In this document: positions 62,563 through 64,000 of the stretch, one piece after another | Position numbering within the stretch: position 1 is the first letter of the stretch | Layout: every line of letters starts with the position of its first letter | Origin: Phytoactinopolyspora halotolerans | GTDB taxonomy: Bacteria > Actinomycetota > Actinomycetes > Jiangellales > Jiangellaceae | Direction: 5' to 3' | NCBI RefSeq assembly: GCF_010550675.1 | Contig: NZ_JAAGOA010000020.1 | Span: 1 to 64,000 of the forward strand | Length of the DNA: 64,000 nt | Made by a program: the position numbers and the translations under genes | Notes under the pieces: model-generated | Database searches by the model: none | What the model was told of the DNA's origin: nothing | What the model saw: the letters and a program-made list of their open reading frames with translations, nothing else

Positions 62563-64000
62563 TTACGAGCGCGGGATGATCTTGTCCGGGTTGAAGTTGC
62601 GCTTCGGGTCGGCGCTGTCGAACAGACCCTGCATCAGCGCAACCCCCTCCGGCGAGATGTCCTGGCTCAGCCATGGCGCATGCTCGACACCGACCGCGTG
62701 GTGGTGCGAGAGCGTGCCGCCCGCGTCGATGAAGGCCTGCTGGATCGCCGACTTGACGTGGTCGTACTGTTTCAAGGGCTCGTCGCCGTGCATGAAGGCG
62801 AAGGTGAAGTACAGACACGCACCGGCGTGGTACGAGTGCGACAGGTGGCACATGATCCACCCCTGGACGCCGATATCGTCATAGGCTTTGCGGGCCGACG
62901 CGATCGTGTGCTCGTAGAGATGCTCCAGCTTCGACCACGGCGCGGCGGTCTCAGAGACGTCGCCCGCAGCGCCACGGTCCAGCAGGAAGTCCCGGATGTA
63001 CGGCGTGTCGAACTTCTTCTGGTCGTACAGCCGGCCAGGGCTCTTGCCGACGCTGAACCCGCCGTGCCGGCGCACGATCTTCCTCACCAGCTTCTTCTCG
63101 TAGCGCACATGCGACGCGCTGCCCTCGTACCCGATGAACGACAGGCAGATCTGATCGAGATCCCATCCGCGCGCCTTCAACACCCGCATCAGCGCGTTGG
63201 CTCCGGCCGCCTCGATCCCCTTGCTCTCCTTTCGGGTGGCGAACGAGAACGCACTCTCCGGCGCGTCCGACACCCGGGTCACCGTCGGGCTGGCGTCGCT
63301 CTCCGCGATCTCACGCATCGCCGCGAGCCCCGCCTTCCAGTTCGGGAAGAAGTAGCCCAGGATCTCCCGGACCTCCGGAACCCGGTGCACGTGCATCGTC
63401 GCCTCGGTGATCACCCCGAGCCGGCCCTCGCTGCCGACGATCATCTCCCGCACGCTGGGGCCCGTCGATGCGCTGGGGATCGCGCGGATCTCCACCACGC
63501 CGCCCGGGCGCGCGACCCGCACGCCGCGCACGATGTCGGCGATGTCCCCGTACTTGTCCGACTGCATCCCCGACGACCGGGTGGCGATCCAGCCGCCGAG
63601 GGTGGAATGGGTGAAGCTGTCCGGGAAGTGGCCCATGGTCCATCCCCGCTTGCCGAGCTCGCGCTCCAGGTCGGGGCCGAGAGCGCCGGCTTCGATCCGC
63701 GCCAGCCCGGATTCCTCGTCGATCTCCAGCACCCGGTTCATCCGCCCCATGTCGAGCGAGATCACGACCCGCTCCTCATCCGGTGCGGGTTCCAGGCTGC
63801 CGGCGATATTGCTGCCGCCGCCGAACGGAATGACGACACAGTCCGCGGCCACGGCGGCGTGCACCAGCCGCTGCACCTGGTCCTCGTCGCCCGGGTAGAC
63901 GACGACATCGGGGGTGCGCTCGAGCGAACCGGAGCGCACCCGCAGCAGATCGCGGATGCTCTTGCCGAAGGTGTGCACGACGCGGCTCATCGCGTCGACC
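62563..64000 (-). CDS. FAD-linked oxidase, alkyl-DHAP synthase-like (5' end outside window)
   Basis: The visible 478 or so codons match the alkyldihydroxyacetonephosphate synthase/FAD-binding type 4 family: VIPFGGGSNIAGSLEPAP (FAD loop), GHFPDSFTHSTLGGWIATRS, SDKYGDIADIVRGVRV, GYEGSASHVRYEKK and the C-terminal SHHHAVGVEH, which carries the active His cluster. The frame stays open past the ATG at 63990 to the window edge, and the family usually has some 60-100 more N-terminal residues, so the start is outside. Actinobacterial members may make ether lipids or oxidise hydroxyacids; which applies is unknown. Confidence 0.9.
   Translation of the reverse strand, partial: VDAMSRVVHTFGKSIRDLLRVRSGSLERTPDVVVYPGDEDQVQRLVHAAVAADCVVIPFGGGSNIAGSLEPAPDEERVVISLDMGRMNRVLEIDEESGLARIEAGALGPDLERELGKRGWTMGHFPDSFTHSTLGGWIATRSSGMQSDKYGDIADIVRGVRVARPGGVVEIRAIPSASTGPSVREMIVGSEGRLGVITEATMHVHRVPEVREILGYFFPNWKAGLAAMREIAESDASPTVTRVSDAPESAFSFATRKESKGIEAAGANALMRVLKARGWDLDQICLSFIGYEGSASHVRYEKKLVRKIVRRHGGFSVGKSPGRLYDQKKFDTPYIRDFLLDRGAAGDVSETAAPWSKLEHLYEHTIASARKAYDDIGVQGWIMCHLSHSYHAGACLYFTFAFMHGDEPLKQYDHVKSAIQQAFIDAGGTLSHHHAVGVEHAPWLSQDISPEGVALMQGLFDSADPKRNFNPDKIIPRS

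Overview
The window comes from the chromosome of a high-GC Gram-positive actinobacterium. The evidence is a complete Pup-proteasome locus (dop, pup, prcB, prcA, pafA, arc), the WYL regulator pair PafB/PafC, phosphatidylinositol mannoside genes (pgsA, patA, pimA), many GTG and TTG starts, probable leaderless promoters and strong G/C third-position bias. Genus cannot be fixed from the sequence alone. No rRNA, tRNA, CRISPR array, transposase or phage gene was seen. Both ends cut genes: a DUF222/HNH protein at base 1 and an FAD-linked oxidase at base 64000.

Layout. 1-11.4 kb: HNH protein; divergent Lrp/AsnC regulator and class V aminotransferase; an OtrA/TetM-like ribosomal protection GTPase; a TetR regulator facing an NAD(P)-binding protein across a clear operator pair; the RNA ligase RtcB next to its cofactor archease; an M24 peptidase; a FEN-type 5'-3' exonuclease. 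11.4-26.0 kb: mostly leftward housekeeping and proteasome block (helY, tatC, tatA, small membrane protein, pafC, pafB, two FKBP isomerases, pafA, prcA, prcB, pup, dop), with one rightward DUF3866 gene inside. 26.1-32.9 kb: a sugar-type island (two Gfo/Idh/MocA dehydrogenases, ROK regulator, binding protein and two permeases, no ATPase) that separates dop from arc. 33.2-40.2 kb: arc, trmI, an M50 protease with CBS domains, a RecB-like Fe-S nuclease under a PafBC-type DNA-damage promoter, and a NarL-type two-component pair.

40.2-49.7 kb: PhyH-type dioxygenase, Tat-exported M15-like protein, GH15-like hydrolase with its GntR regulator, a MacB-type ABC pair, a HAD phosphatase and a PAC2 protein. 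49.8-59.2 kb: LemA-like protein, pimA-patA-pgsA, an EF-G2-like GTPase on the other strand, HIT hydrolase and thrS. 59.4-64 kb: an LPDTG-anchored Excalibur protein, an ATP-grasp protein, a LOG-family hydrolase and the FAD oxidase.

How the genes connect: Pup is encoded with a C-terminal Glu, so PafA can use it without deamidation; Arc feeds pupylated substrates to PrcAB; Dop removes Pup; PafBC, encoded in the same block, probably drives the RecB-like nuclease at 37.1 kb. RtcB and archease form an RNA-repair pair. Gene ends that meet head-on are often separated by long sequence-unrelated inverted repeats, best read as bidirectional terminators. Two intergenic regions (50.3-50.9 kb and 56.0-56.5 kb) hold unexplained repeat arrays and are the least conventional DNA here.
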